From: Alphaproteobacteria bacterium
GTDB lineage: Bacteria > Pseudomonadota > Alphaproteobacteria > Ferrovibrionales > Ferrovibrionaceae
Direction: 5' to 3'
DNA length: 64,000 nt
Assembly (NCBI GenBank): GCA_017307375.1
Contig: JAFKFH010000026.1
Span: 1 to 64,000, forward strand
Notes under the pieces: model-generated
What the model saw: the letters and a program-made list of their open reading frames with translations, nothing else
Told to the model about the DNA's origin: nothing
The model's database searches: none
Translations under genes and position numbers: made by a program
Shown: positions 34,248 to 46,000 of the stretch, in pieces
Layout: each line of letters starts with the position of its first letter
Position numbering within the stretch: position 1 is the first letter of the stretch

Positions 34248-34338
34248 TTACATATTGAACAGTTCATGGCGATCGGGTTACAAGTCGTCCGTCAAGCCGG
34301 ACCCCACCGGTCCGGCGCGCGCAGCAGGAGGGATGCAC

Positions 34339-35874
34339 GTGTTCGGATTCGCCAAGCGCCTGATCGCCACGACGGCGATCGCTGCGGCCATGCTTGCCGG
34401 CGCCATGCCGGCAGAGGCCCAGAACAAGGTCATCAACGTCGCGACGATCGGCGAGCCGCCGACGCTCGACCCGGTCGGGGTAACCGCCGACCTCGTCTCG
34501 ATCATCACCCAGCACATCTTCGAGACGCTCTACACCTTCGACGGCAGCTGGAAGCTGGTGCCGCTGCTGGCCTCGGCCCAGCCGACGATCGCGGCCGACG
34601 GCCTGACCTACACGATCCCCCTGCGCCAGGGCGTGATGTTCCACAACGGCAAGCCGATGACGACGGCCGACGTCGTCGCCTCGCTCGACCGCTGGACCAA
34701 GGTTTCCCCGCGCGGCAAGCAGGCCGGCGCGGTCATTTCCGGCATCACCGCGAAGGGCGACGCGGTCGAGATCACGCTGAAGGAGCGCTTCGCGCCGCTG
34801 CTGCCGCTGATCGCCATGTCGAACGGGGCGGCGGCGATCGTCCCGGCCGATATGATCGACGGCGCCAATCCCCTGAAGCAGTTCATCGGCACCGGCCCCT
34901 ACAAGCTGATCGAACACAAGCCCGACCAGTTCATCCGCGTCGGCAAGTTCGACGCCTACAAGTCGCCGGAAGGCCCGGCTTCGGGTTATGGCGGGCATCG
35001 TGAAGCCAAGATCGACGAGATCCGCTTCGTGCCGGTACCGAACGCCTCGACCCGCGTCGAAGGCATCCTGGCCGGCCAGTACCAGTTCGCCGATTCGCTG
35101 CCGGCCGACATGGCCACCCGTTTCTCGGGTCAGGAAGCGGTCAAGGGCATCATGGTGCGGCCGTTCGGCTTCCCGCTGATGATCATGAATTCGAAGACCG
35201 GGGTGGCGGCCAATCAGACGCTGCGCCAGGCGGTGCTGGCGGCGCTGTCGCCGTCGGACATGCTGCTGGCCGGGTTCGGCAACCGCGCCTTCTTCGAGAC
35301 CGAGGGGTCGATCTACCCGAAGGGCACGGCGTTCTATGACGCCGCCTCGGTCCAGGGCTATGGCGCCGCCGACGACAAGAAGGCCGCCGAGCTGCTGAAG
35401 AAGTCGGGCTACAAGGGCGAGCCGATCCGCATCATGACCTCGATGCAGTACGACTTCCTCTACAAGATGAGCCTGGTTGCCCAGGCCAATCTCGAAGCCG
35501 CCGGCTTCAAGGTCGATCTGCAGGTCCTCGACTGGGCGACGCTGGTGCAGCGCCGCGCCGACGACAAGGCCTGGGACGCCTTCTTCACGTTCCACACCTT
35601 CGTGCCCGAACCCTCGCTGATCACCTTCATGAACCCGGCCTATCCTGGCTGGTGGGACACCGCCGACAAGAAGGCGGCGTTGCAGGCCTTCAACACCGAG
35701 GCGGATCCTGCGGCACGCGCCAGGAAGTTCGCCGAGATCCAGAAGCTGTTCTACACCGAGGTGCCGACCATCAAGGTGGGCGAGTTCTACAACCTCGCGG
35801 CCCAGTCGAAGAAGCTGACCGGCTATCAGCCGACGCCGTGGCCGTTCTTCTGGAACGTCGACCTCGCCAACTGA
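34339..35874 (+). CDS. Peptide-class ABC transporter substrate-binding protein
   Basis: 511 residues of the DppA/OppA family (TIGEPPTLDPVGVTAD, then YTIPLRQGVMFHNGKPMTTADV). A signal peptide ends near PAEAQ, residue 31. The ribosome binding site decides the start: AGGAGGG touches the ATG at 34333 but is six bases from the in-frame GTG at 34339, so the GTG is likelier. Family members bind dipeptides, oligopeptides, opines or oligosaccharides, so the class does not prove a peptide ligand. It heads a co-directional run of twelve genes to 45994. Confidence 0.9.
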   Translation: MFGFAKRLIATTAIAAAMLAGAMPAEAQNKVINVATIGEPPTLDPVGVTADLVSIITQHIFETLYTFDGSWKLVPLLASAQPTIAADGLTYTIPLRQGVMFHNGKPMTTADVVASLDRWTKVSPRGKQAGAVISGITAKGDAVEITLKERFAPLLPLIAMSNGAAAIVPADMIDGANPLKQFIGTGPYKLIEHKPDQFIRVGKFDAYKSPEGPASGYGGHREAKIDEIRFVPVPNASTRVEGILAGQYQFADSLPADMATRFSGQEAVKGIMVRPFGFPLMIMNSKTGVAANQTLRQAVLAALSPSDMLLAGFGNRAFFETEGSIYPKGTAFYDAASVQGYGAADDKKAAELLKKSGYKGEPIRIMTSMQYDFLYKMSLVAQANLEAAGFKVDLQVLDWATLVQRRADDKAWDAFFTFHTFVPEPSLITFMNPAYPGWWDTADKKAALQAFNTEADPAARARKFAEIQKLFYTEVPTIKVGEFYNLAAQSKKLTGYQPTPWPFFWNVDLAN

Positions 35875-35932
35875 TGCCCGAGGGGCGGGTCCCATCCGGC
35901 CCGCCCCGACTGCCCCCCGCGCCCGAGGACCC

Positions 35933-36874
35933 ATGCTGACCTATCTTGCCCGCCGCATCGCCGGCATGTTCGTGGTGATGTTCCTGGTGGCCACCGTGGT
36001 GTTCGTCATCGCGCGGGTGGTGCCGGGCGACCCCGCCGCCGTCATGATGGGGGCGGCCGCGACCGCCGACGACATCGCCGCACTGCGCGCCCGGCTCGGC
36101 CTCGATCAGCCGCTGCCGCTGCAATACCTGATGTTCCTGCGCGATGTGCTGAGCGGCAATCTCGGCGATTCGATCTTCCTGAACCGCCCGGTCCTGCAGG
36201 CTCTCGGCGAACGGGCCGAGCTGACTTTCTTCCTGACCCTGATGTCCGTCTCGATCGCCGTCGCCATCGGTGTCCCGATCGGTATCGTCTCGGCCGTCAA
36301 GCGCGGCACCGCCACCGACCAGGGTGTCATCGGCCTGGCGATGCTTGCCGCCAGCCTGCCGAGCTTCTGGGTCGGCCTGACCCTGATCCAATACCTCGCC
36401 GTCGAGCTGCGCTGGTTTCCCGTCGCCGGCTACGGGCCGCCCGATGCGAGCCTGGGCGAACGGCTGCGCCATCTGGTGCTGCCGGCCATTGCGCTCGGCC
36501 TGCCCAATTCGGCGCTGATCCTGCGTTTCACCCGCACCGCGATGCTCGACGTGCTGCACGAGGATTACGTGCGCACCGCCCGGGCCAAGGGGCTGGGCCA
36601 ATGGGTCGTGGTGCTGAAGCACGCGCTGCGCAACGCGATGATCCCGATCCTGACCGTCGTCGGCCTGACCGCGGCGATCCTGATCGCCGGCGCCATCGTT
36701 ACCGAAACCGTGTTCGGCCTGCCCGGCGTCGGCAACCTGATCGTCTCGGCAGTGCTGCGCCGCGACTATCCGGTGATCCAGGGCGCGTTGCTGATCGTTT
36801 CCGGCATTTACGTGCTGATCAATCTCGCCGTCGATCTGCTCTATGCGGTCGCCGATCCGCGCGTGCGCTACTGA
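35933..36874 (+). CDS. Peptide-class ABC transporter permease (DppB-like)
   Basis: 313 residues, six membrane segments, with the DppB N-terminal pattern (LARRIAGMFVVMFLVATVVF) and the ATPase-coupling loop EDYVRTARAKGLGQWVVVLKHALRNAM. It follows the substrate-binding protein gene by about 60 bases and is followed after 11 bases by its partner permease. Confidence 0.92.
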   Translation: MLTYLARRIAGMFVVMFLVATVVFVIARVVPGDPAAVMMGAAATADDIAALRARLGLDQPLPLQYLMFLRDVLSGNLGDSIFLNRPVLQALGERAELTFFLTLMSVSIAVAIGVPIGIVSAVKRGTATDQGVIGLAMLAASLPSFWVGLTLIQYLAVELRWFPVAGYGPPDASLGERLRHLVLPAIALGLPNSALILRFTRTAMLDVLHEDYVRTARAKGLGQWVVVLKHALRNAMIPILTVVGLTAAILIAGAIVTETVFGLPGVGNLIVSAVLRRDYPVIQGALLIVSGIYVLINLAVDLLYAVADPRVRY

Positions 36875-36885
36875 AGGGGGCGGCC

Positions 36886-37734
36886 ATGATGAAATCCCCG
36901 ACCGCGCTGCTGGTCCGCCGGATGTTCCGCCGGCGCCTGGTGCTGATCGCCGCCCTGGTGCTGATCGGCGTCATTGCCGTTGCCATCGCCGCGCCGTGGC
37001 TGGCGCCCTATGCGCCGAACAAGATGGACATCATCAACCGGCTGAAGGGGCCGGCGATGAACCATTGGTTCGGCACCGACGAATTCGGCCGCGATGTTCT
37101 AAGCCGGGTGATGCACGGCGCGCAGCTGTCGCTGGCGGTCGGCGGCATGGTCGTCGTGGTGGCCTGCATCCTCGGCACCGTCACCGGTGTCGTCGCCGGC
37201 TATGCCAGGCGGCTCGACGGCCCGGTGATGCGGCTGATCGACGCGCTGATGGCCTTTCCCGACATCCTGCTGGCCATCGCGCTGATGGCGGCGCTGGGCC
37301 CGTCGCTGTTCAATACCGTCCTGGCGCTGGGTGTCGTCTATACGCCGCGCGTGGCCCGCGTGGTGCGTGCCGCCACGCTGGTGCTGCGCGAGTTGCAGTT
37401 CGTCGAGGCGGCGACCGCCCTGGGCGCCCGCCATGCCCGGATCATCGCGATCCATATCCTGCCCAATCTGGTCTCGCCGCTGATCGTCCAGGCGACGTTC
37501 ATCTTCGCCTATGCGATCCTGACCGAGGCGGCACTGTCATTCCTCGGCGTCGGCGTGCCGCCGACCAGCCCGACCTGGGGCAACATGATCGCCGGGGCCC
37601 AGCAATACATGCGCCAGGCCGACTGGCTGATGCTGGCACCCGGCGGCGCGATCGTGCTGACCGTGCTGGCGCTGCAGATCGTCGGCGACGGGCTGCGCGA
37701 TGCGCTTGACCCGAAGCTGCAGAAGGTCCTCTGA
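36886..37734 (+). CDS. Peptide-class ABC transporter permease (DppC-like)
   Basis: 282 residues with the DppC signature (HWFGTDEFGRDVLSRVMHGA) and the coupling loop FVEAATALGARHARIIAIHILPN. GAAGGGGG lies upstream of the ATG at 36886. The next gene starts one base after its stop. The two ATPases of this transporter are encoded 4 kb further on, after four catabolic and regulatory genes. Confidence 0.92.
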   Translation: MMKSPTALLVRRMFRRRLVLIAALVLIGVIAVAIAAPWLAPYAPNKMDIINRLKGPAMNHWFGTDEFGRDVLSRVMHGAQLSLAVGGMVVVVACILGTVTGVVAGYARRLDGPVMRLIDALMAFPDILLAIALMAALGPSLFNTVLALGVVYTPRVARVVRAATLVLRELQFVEAATALGARHARIIAIHILPNLVSPLIVQATFIFAYAILTEAALSFLGVGVPPTSPTWGNMIAGAQQYMRQADWLMLAPGGAIVLTVLALQIVGDGLRDALDPKLQKVL

Positions 37735-37735
37735 C

Positions 37736-39337
37736 ATGGATCGCCTGCTGATCGCCAATGCCCGCATCGTCGACGGCTCCGGCGCGCCCTGGTTTCGCGG
37801 CGAGGTGCTGGTCGACGGGGGCAGGATCGCCGCCGTCGGCCACGGGCTCGACGCCCGCGGCGCGGCGCGCTTCGATGCCGGTGACCGCTATCTCGCTCCG
37901 GGTTTCATCGACGCCCATTGCCACGACGACCTGATCTTCCTGCGCGAACCGTCGCGGCCGGAAAAGGCGGCGCAGGGTGTCACCTCGATCGTGGTCGGCA
38001 ATTGCAGCTTCTCGCTGTTTCCCCGGGCCGACGGCCTGCGCGCGCATTTCGGCTCGCTGCTGGGCGAGGTCGCGGAAGACGAGATCTTTGCCGATTTCGG
38101 CGCCTATCGCGCCCGGCTGGAGGGGCAGGGCATCGCGCTGAACCTGATCGGCCTGGTCGGTCATGCCGCGCTCCGCCTGGCCGTGGTCGGCCCCGACGAC
38201 CGTCCGGCCACGGCGGCCGAGCGGGCGGCGATGCAGGCCCTGCTGGCCCGCCAGCTCGACCAGGGCGCGGCCGGCCTGTCGCTCGGCCTGGTCTATCCCC
38301 CCTCGGCCTATGCCGACGAGGCGGAATTGCGCGCGCTGGCCGAAACGGTCGCGGCGCACGGCGCGATCCTGGCCGCCCATGTCCGTTCCTATGAAGGCGG
38401 GCTGATCGGGTCGGTCGACGAATTCATCGGCATTGTCCGCGCCGCCAAGGCCATCGGCCTGCTGTCGCATCTGCAGGCGGCCGGCCGCCCCTATTGGGGC
38501 AGCGTGCCGAAGGCGATCGCCCGGCTCGAGGCCGCGCGCGCCGAGGGGGTCGACATCTCGTTCGACATGTATCCCTATCCCGCGGGCTCGTCGACCATTC
38601 TGCAACTGCTGCCGCCGTCGGCCCAGGCCGGCGGCATCGAGCGGCTGCTGCAGCGCCTGGCCGATCCGGCCGAGCGCGCCGCGCTGGAAAAGGCGGTGCT
38701 GGAGGGCATCGCCCCCGATGCCGGCTGGGAATCGAAGATCCGGCTGATCGGCTGGGAGAACGTCGTGATCGGCGGGGTTGCCTCACCGGCGCTGAAGCCG
38801 CTGGAGGGTCGCAAGCTGTCGGACATCGCGGCGGCTGCGGGCGAGGCACCGTTCGACACGCTGTGCCGGCTGATCCTGGCCGATCGCGGCCAGACCAATA
38901 TCGTCATGTTCCAGCTGGACGACGGCGATCTGCGCGCGGCGCTGACCCATCCGCTGCACATGCTGGGCTCGGACGGGTTGCCGCGGCCCGGCAGCCGGCC
39001 ACATCCGCGCGCCTTCGGCTCGTTCCCGCGCTACATCGCCCGCTGTGCCGGGGATTTCGGCTGGCTGTCGCTGGAAGAAGCGGTCCGGCACATGACGTCG
39101 GCGCCGGCCCAGCGCTTCGGTCTCTACGATCGCGGGCTGATCCGCGCCGGCATGGCCGCCGACCTCGTGCTGTTCGGCCCCGACATCCGCGACGGCGCCG
39201 AGTTCACCGCGCCGACCTTGCCCCCCCAGGGCATCGATCGGGTCTGGGTCGCGGGCCGCACGGTCGTCGCCAATGGCGCGGTGACCGGCGAACTTCCTGG
39301 CCGGGTCCTCGGCCGTTCCATCAAGCAGGAGTCCTGA
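37736..39337 (+). CDS. N-acyl-D-amino-acid deacylase-family amidohydrolase
   Basis: 533 residues. The metal motif HxH is in PGFIDAHCHDD near 60, the zinc-ligand Cys of D-aminoacylases in VVGNCSFS near 95, later metal-site His residues in LAAHVRSYEG and LLSHLQAAG, and the catalytic Asp in MLGSDGLPRPG. The usual His-Lys pair after the second His is replaced by Leu-Gln, so the substrate pocket may differ from true D-aminoacylases. The reaction should remove an acyl group from an amino acid or an amino-sugar acid. The start lies one base after the DppC-like stop. With RidA, a PLP enzyme and KDG kinase nearby, an N-acetylated aldonic acid is a plausible substrate. Confidence 0.85.
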   Translation: MDRLLIANARIVDGSGAPWFRGEVLVDGGRIAAVGHGLDARGAARFDAGDRYLAPGFIDAHCHDDLIFLREPSRPEKAAQGVTSIVVGNCSFSLFPRADGLRAHFGSLLGEVAEDEIFADFGAYRARLEGQGIALNLIGLVGHAALRLAVVGPDDRPATAAERAAMQALLARQLDQGAAGLSLGLVYPPSAYADEAELRALAETVAAHGAILAAHVRSYEGGLIGSVDEFIGIVRAAKAIGLLSHLQAAGRPYWGSVPKAIARLEAARAEGVDISFDMYPYPAGSSTILQLLPPSAQAGGIERLLQRLADPAERAALEKAVLEGIAPDAGWESKIRLIGWENVVIGGVASPALKPLEGRKLSDIAAAAGEAPFDTLCRLILADRGQTNIVMFQLDDGDLRAALTHPLHMLGSDGLPRPGSRPHPRAFGSFPRYIARCAGDFGWLSLEEAVRHMTSAPAQRFGLYDRGLIRAGMAADLVLFGPDIRDGAEFTAPTLPPQGIDRVWVAGRTVVANGAVTGELPGRVLGRSIKQES

Positions 39338-39338
39338 T

Positions 39339-39719
39339 ATGCGCAAACCCCTCAATGTCGGCGATGCGGCCAAGGCTGCCGGTCACTATTCGCACGCGGT
39401 CGTCGCCAACGGCCTCGTGTTCGTCTCGGGCCAGGGGCCGGTCGATCCGGCGACCGGCAAGAAGTCGGACAATTTTGCCGAGCAGGTGCGCCAGACCCTG
39501 CGCAACGTCAACACCATCCTGCAGGGTGCCGGCACCGACCTGTCGCAGGCGGTCAAGGTCAACGCCTATCTGGCCGACCTGACGCGCTTCGCCGAATACA
39601 ACGAGATCTACAAGGAATTCTTCCCCTCGGCCCCGCCGGCGCGCACGACGGTCGGCTGCCAGTTGCACGGCATCCACGTCGAGATCGACTGCATCGCGGT
39701 CGTGCCCGATCAGGCCTGA
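39339..39719 (+). CDS. RidA-family enamine/imine deaminase
   Basis: 126 residues. The fold is clear (VFVSGQGPVDPATGK, then QTLRNVNTILQGAG) and the catalytic Arg is present in PPARTTVGCQL near 105. RidA proteins hydrolyse reactive enamines or imines released by PLP-dependent dehydratases. It starts two bases after the deacylase stop and lies just ahead of a PLP-enzyme gene, which suits clearance of an enamine made by that enzyme. Confidence 0.92.
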   Translation: MRKPLNVGDAAKAAGHYSHAVVANGLVFVSGQGPVDPATGKKSDNFAEQVRQTLRNVNTILQGAGTDLSQAVKVNAYLADLTRFAEYNEIYKEFFPSAPPARTTVGCQLHGIHVEIDCIAVVPDQA

Positions 39720-39727
39720 TCCCGGCC

Positions 39728-40540
39728 ATGGCGCGCCCGCTGAACCCCGACAATGCCTTGCACGGCAGCCAGACGCTGGTCCGCGGCCTGACCGTGATCG
39801 AGGCCGTGGCGGCGGGCGCGCATGATCTCAAGTCGCTGGTCGCCGCGGTTGGCATGACCCGGTCGACCGCCCATCGGCTGGTGCTGGCGCTGGTCCATCT
39901 GCGCTATCTGCGCCATATCCCCGGGCGCGGCTATTTCCTCGGGCCGAAGCTGATCGAACTCGGCTTCAAGGCGCATGACCAGGCGCATCTGCCGGCGCTG
40001 GCCCGCCCCATACTGGAGCGCCTCGCCGAGACTTGCGGCGATACCGTCCATCTCGGCATCCTGGATGGCGGGGAAGTGCTTTACATCGACAAGATCCAGG
40101 GCAGCCGCGGTCTGGAGATGCGCTCGCGCATTGGCCAGCGCATGCCGGTCGCCTCGACCGGCCTGGGCAAGGCCCTGCTGCTCGGCCGCAGCGAGCAGGA
40201 ATGGCGGGCGGCGTTCGATCCGGCCTCGGCCCGCACGCCGAATTCGATCACCTCGCCGGACGAGTTCGTCCAGCGCCTGCGCGACTATGCGCGGGCCGAT
40301 TGCGCCTTCGACCTGGAGGAGAACGAGCCAGGCATCGCCTGCGTTGCCGTGCCGATCCGCGGGGCGAAGGGCGAGGTGGTCGCGGCGATCAGCGTGTCCT
40401 CGGCGGTCCGCTACATGAGCGAGGCGCGGATGGCCGCGCTGGTGCCCCAGGTGCAAGGCGCGGCGCGCGCGGTTGCCGGCGAGATCGGCTGGAGCGGCGC
40501 GCTGCCCCATTTCCAAGGAGAGTCCACCGATGCGGCTTGA
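39728..40540 (+). CDS. IclR-family transcriptional regulator
   Basis: 270 residues. N-terminal winged helix (DLKSLVAAVGMTRSTAHRL, LRYLRHIPGRGYFLGPKLIEL) and C-terminal effector domain (CGDTVHLGILDGGEVLYIDKIQG, RMPVASTGLGKALL, FDLEENEPGIACVAVPI). It lies inside the catabolic operon, so it is probably autoregulated and likely acts at the palindromic promoter near 34219-34247. IclR members often control sugar-acid and aromatic pathways, in keeping with dgoK and kdgK downstream. Confidence 0.92.
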   Translation: MARPLNPDNALHGSQTLVRGLTVIEAVAAGAHDLKSLVAAVGMTRSTAHRLVLALVHLRYLRHIPGRGYFLGPKLIELGFKAHDQAHLPALARPILERLAETCGDTVHLGILDGGEVLYIDKIQGSRGLEMRSRIGQRMPVASTGLGKALLLGRSEQEWRAAFDPASARTPNSITSPDEFVQRLRDYARADCAFDLEENEPGIACVAVPIRGAKGEVVAAISVSSAVRYMSEARMAALVPQVQGAARAVAGEIGWSGALPHFQGESTDAA

Positions 40541-41588
40541 CGAACTCGACACGCCGGTTCCCGTCGTCGATCTCGACAAGGTCGAGCGCAACCTGCGCCG
40601 GATGCAGGACTATTGCGACCGCCACGGCCTGAAGCTGCGGCCGCATATCAAGACCCACAAGCTGCCGCAGTTCGCCCGGGCCCAGGTCGAACTGGGGGCG
40701 GTCGGCATCACCTGCCAGAAGATCGGCGAGGCCGAGGTGATGGCCGATGCCGGCCTGAGCGACATCCTGATTTCCTATCCGATCGTCGGGCAGCCGAAGG
40801 TCGCGCGGCTGGCCGGGCTGGCCAGCAGGGTGCGGCTGACATGCGCGGTCGACAATGCGGTCGCGCTCGACACCGTCGCGACCGCGGCGGCGCAGGCGGA
40901 AGCCGAGATCGGCGTGCTGGTCGAATTCGATTCCGGCAACGGCCGCACCGGCGTCGTCTCGGTCGAACAGGCCCTCGATCTCGCGCGCGCCGCGGCGGCA
41001 AGGCCCCATGTCCGCTTCCGCGGCCTGATGACCTATCCCAGTTCGGCCAGGTCGGCCGCGTTCGTCGCCGCGGCCCGGCCGGTGTTCGAAGCCGCCGGCC
41101 TGCCGATCGAGATGGTGTCGGGCGGCGGCACGCCGGAGGCCTGGTCGGCGCATACGGTCGCCGGTATCGGCGAATATCGCGTCGGCACCTATGTCTACCA
41201 CGACCGGGCCACGGTCGGGGCGGGCGCAGCCGACCTCGACGATTGCGCCCTGCTGGTCCATGCCACGGTGGTCAGCCGGCCGACCGACGACCGTGCGATC
41301 ATCGATGCCGGTTCCAAGACCTTGTCGAGCGACAAGGTCGATCCGGCACTGGGCGCCGGTCACGGCGTCGTGCTGGGTTATCCCGACGCGGTCATCGTCC
41401 GGCTGAACGAGGAGCACGGCATCGTCGATCTCAGCCGGTCCGTCCGGAAGCCCGAGATCGGCGAGCGGCTGCGTATCGTGCCGAACCATGTCTGCGTCGT
41501 CACCAACCTGCATGACGAGGTGGTGGTGGCGCGCGGCGACATGGTCGAGGGCGTCTGGCCGGTTCCGGCCCGTGGCAAGACGCGCTGA
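40530..41588 (+). CDS. Fold-type III PLP enzyme (D-threonine aldolase/D-serine dehydratase-like)
   Basis: 352 residues. The PLP Lys is in [11 protein letters not shown] near 40, and the C-terminal divalent-metal site typical of this group is [13 protein letters not shown] (His and Cys) near 325. Known members are D-threonine aldolase, D-serine dehydratase and, as I recall, D-glucosaminate dehydratases, which need PLP and a metal. With RidA and KDG kinase genes alongside, dehydration and deamination of an amino-sugar acid to a 2-keto-3-deoxy acid fits best, but the family alone cannot decide. AAGGAG lies nine bases before the ATG, which overlaps the IclR gene end by 11 bases. Confidence 0.85.
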   Translation: MRLDELDTPVPVVDLDKVERNLRRMQDYCDRHGLKLRPHIKTHKLPQFARAQVELGAVGITCQKIGEAEVMADAGLSDILISYPIVGQPKVARLAGLASRVRLTCAVDNAVALDTVATAAAQAEAEIGVLVEFDSGNGRTGVVSVEQALDLARAAAARPHVRFRGLMTYPSSARSAAFVAAARPVFEAAGLPIEMVSGGGTPEAWSAHTVAGIGEYRVGTYVYHDRATVGAGAADLDDCALLVHATVVSRPTDDRAIIDAGSKTLSSDKVDPALGAGHGVVLGYPDAVIVRLNEEHGIVDLSRSVRKPEIGERLRIVPNHVCVVTNLHDEVVVARGDMVEGVWPVPARGKTR

Positions 41589-41598
41589 GGAGCGGCCG

Positions 41599-43563
<1,965 letters not shown>

Positions 43564-43577
<14 letters not shown>

Positions 43578-44451
43578 TCCGCTGCTGCTCGGCATCGACT
43601 GGGGCACCACCAGCTGGCGCGGCTATCTGATCGGCGCCGCCGGGCAGGTGCTGGAGCGGCGCGAGGCCGATTGCGGCCTCACCGCCATCAAGGACCGCGA
43701 CTTTGCAGGCGCACTTCAGGCGGCCTGTGGCGACTGGCTGGCTGCCTGGCCCGGTCTGCCGCGCCTGGCCTGCGGCATGGTCGGCAGCCGCGACGGCTGG
43801 CGCGAGGCGCCTTATGTTTCCTGCCCGGCCGATCTGGACAGCCTCGGCGCCGGCCTCGTCGTCGTCGACGGCCTGCATATCGTGCCGGGACTGGTCCAGC
43901 CGGCCCGGCCCGACGTGCTGCGCGGCGAGGAGACGCAGATCCTGGGCGTGGTCGCCGGCGACGATTCCGAACGGCTGCTGCTGCTGCCGGGCACCCATGC
44001 CAAGTGGGTCCGGGTAAAGGGTGGCCGCGTCGAGGATTTTGCCACTGCGATGACCGGCGAGATCTACGGCCTGCTGGCCCGCCAGTCGATCCTCTCGCGT
44101 ACCACGGCGCCCGACGCGCCGCTCGACGCCACAGCGTTCGCCGAGGGCGTGGCTGCCGGTCACGACCGCGGGCTGGTCGACCTGTTCGGCATTCGTGCGC
44201 TGGGCCTGCTCGGCCGCACGGGCCCGGCGGCGCTGGCCGCGCGGCTTTCCGGTATCCTGATCGGGGCGGAAATCGCCGCCTTCGGCGAGGATTGGCCCGG
44301 GGCGGTCACCGTGATCGGCGGGGCAGGGCTCAGCCATCGCTATGTCACCGCCCTTGCCCTGTGTGGCCGCGCGGCCGACGCGGCGCCCGACGATGCCGTC
44401 GTCACCGGCCTGTGGCGCATCGCCGGCTCGGCCGGCCTGTTGAAGGAGTAA
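43564..44451 (+). CDS. dgoK: 2-dehydro-3-deoxygalactonokinase
   Basis: 295 residues, the usual DgoK length. Phosphate-binding motif [16 protein letters not shown] at the N terminus, then [13 protein letters not shown] and the strongly conserved [14 protein letters not shown] and [13 protein letters not shown]. The enzyme phosphorylates 2-keto-3-deoxy-D-galactonate at C6. Its start lies inside the end of the DppF-like gene, so it is translated from the same message. The aldolase gene follows after five bases. Confidence 0.92.
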
Positions 44452-44456
44452 TCGCC

Positions 44457-45068
44457 ATGCTGGACCGTCTCGATGCCCTGCCGCTGGTTGCCATCCTGCG
44501 CGGCGTGACGCCGGACGAAGCCGTCGGCATCGGCGAGGCGCTGGTCGCGGCCGGCTTCACCACCATCGAGGTCCCGCTGAACTCGCCCGATCCGATGGTC
44601 TCGATCGCCCGTCTGGCGGGCCGGTTCGGCGGCCGCTGCCTGATCGGCGCCGGCACCGTCCTCCGTGTCTCCGACGTCGCCGCAGTGGCCGCGACCGGCG
44701 CGAAGCTGATCGTCATGCCGCACGCCGATCCGGTCATCATCACCGCGGCCAAGGCCCATGGCCTGGTCTGCGTGCCCGGCGTGGCGACGCCGACCGAAGC
44801 CTTCGCCGCGCTGGCGGCCGGTGCTGACGGCCTGAAGGCATTCCCGGCCGAGCAGATCGGGCCCGAGGTGATCAAGGCTTGGCGTGCCGTGCTGCCGAAC
44901 GCGACGCGGGTGATGCCGGTCGGCGGCATCACGCCCGCCCGCATGGCGGTCTATCGCGCCGCCGGCGCCACCGGTTTCGGTCTCGGCTCGGCGCTGTACA
45001 AGCCCGGCATGGATGCCGCGGCCGTCGGCGCCAATGCCCGCGCCTTCGTCGAGGCCTGGACGGCATGA
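44457..45068 (+). CDS. dgoA: 2-dehydro-3-deoxy-6-phosphogalactonate/gluconate aldolase
   Basis: 203 residues, class I aldolase of the KDPG/KDPGal family. Catalytic Glu in TTIEVPLNSPDP near 40, LIGAGTVLRV near 65, and the Schiff-base Lys in DGLKAFPAEQIGP near 125. The FPAEQ form after the Lys is like DgoA rather than Eda. It cleaves the 6-phospho keto acid to pyruvate and glyceraldehyde 3-phosphate. AAGGAG is eight bases before the ATG. The stop overlaps the kdgK start (ATGA). Confidence 0.9.
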   Translation: MLDRLDALPLVAILRGVTPDEAVGIGEALVAAGFTTIEVPLNSPDPMVSIARLAGRFGGRCLIGAGTVLRVSDVAAVAATGAKLIVMPHADPVIITAAKAHGLVCVPGVATPTEAFAALAAGADGLKAFPAEQIGPEVIKAWRAVLPNATRVMPVGGITPARMAVYRAAGATGFGLGSALYKPGMDAAAVGANARAFVEAWTA

Positions 45069-45994
45069 CCGACAAACTTCTCGACGTGGTGGCCATCGGC
45101 GAACCGATGGTCGAATTCAATCAGGCCGAAGAGAACGGCGCCTTCGCGCAAGGCTTCGGCGGCGATACCTCGAACGTCGCGATCGCCGCCAGCCGCCAGG
45201 GTGCGCGCGCCGCCTATTGGACCCGCCTGGGCGACGACGCCTTCGGCCGCGCCTTGCGCCGGCTGTGGCAGGCCGAAGCGGTGCAGGCCGACGAGGTCGC
45301 GACCGATCGCGACGCGCCGACCGGCATCTATTTCGTGACCCACGGCCCGGACGGGCATGAATTCACCTATCGCCGCGCCGGGTCGGCGGCTGCGCGCATG
45401 ACGCCGGCCGACCTGCCGACGCGGCTCGTCGCCTCCGCCCGGTTCCTGCATGTCTCCGGCATCAGCCAGGCGATCTCGGCCAGCGCGACCGACACGGTGT
45501 TTCACGCGGTCGAGACCGCGCGGGCGGCCGGCACCCGGGTATCCTATGATCCCAATGTCAGGCTGAAGCTGTGGTCGCGCCCGCGTGCGCGCGCGATCAT
45601 CGAGGCGACGATCGCCCAGGCCGACGTCTTCCTGCCGGGGTTCGACGAGATGACCGACCTGTTCGGCCTTGACCGGCCGGAAGCGGTTCTCGATTACGCG
45701 CTGGAACGCGGGGTCGGCCTGGTGCTGCTCAAGCTCGGGGCCGAGGGTGCCTGGCTAGCCGACAAGGACGGCCGGATCCGCATTCCCGCCTTCAAGGTCG
45801 CGGCCGTCGACGCGACCGGCGCCGGCGATTGCTGCGACGGCAGTTTCCTGGCACGGCTTGCCGCCGGCGACACACCGGAGGCCGCCGCACGCTATGCCTG
45901 CGCCGCCGCCGCGCTGACGACGCAGGGCTATTCCGCCGTCGCCCCGATCCCGCGCCGCGAGGCGGTCGAGGCCTTCATGACGGCGCGGGGCTAG
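45065..45994 (+). CDS. kdgK: 2-dehydro-3-deoxygluconokinase (PfkB family)
   Basis: 309 residues. N-terminal PfkB motif GGDTSNVAIAASRQG near 32, and the C-terminal motif VDATGAGDCCDGSF with the catalytic Asp. VAIGEPMVEFN and SYDPNVRLKLW match KDG kinases among PfkB enzymes. It phosphorylates 2-keto-3-deoxy-D-gluconate to KDPG. Having both dgoK and kdgK with one aldolase suggests that the operon handles both C4 epimers, or that one kinase has another substrate. Last gene of the operon; it converges with a transporter gene six bases on. Confidence 0.88.
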   Translation: MTDKLLDVVAIGEPMVEFNQAEENGAFAQGFGGDTSNVAIAASRQGARAAYWTRLGDDAFGRALRRLWQAEAVQADEVATDRDAPTGIYFVTHGPDGHEFTYRRAGSAAARMTPADLPTRLVASARFLHVSGISQAISASATDTVFHAVETARAAGTRVSYDPNVRLKLWSRPRARAIIEATIAQADVFLPGFDEMTDLFGLDRPEAVLDYALERGVGLVLLKLGAEGAWLADKDGRIRIPAFKVAAVDATGAGDCCDGSFLARLAAGDTPEAAARYACAAAALTTQGYSAVAPIPRREAVEAFMTARG

Positions 45995-46000
45995 GCGGGA

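Noticed and set aside
34333-34338. ATG at 34333 as start of the peptide-class binding protein
   Set aside because: The ribosome binding site abuts it with no spacing; the GTG at 34339 has normal spacing and keeps the full signal peptide.
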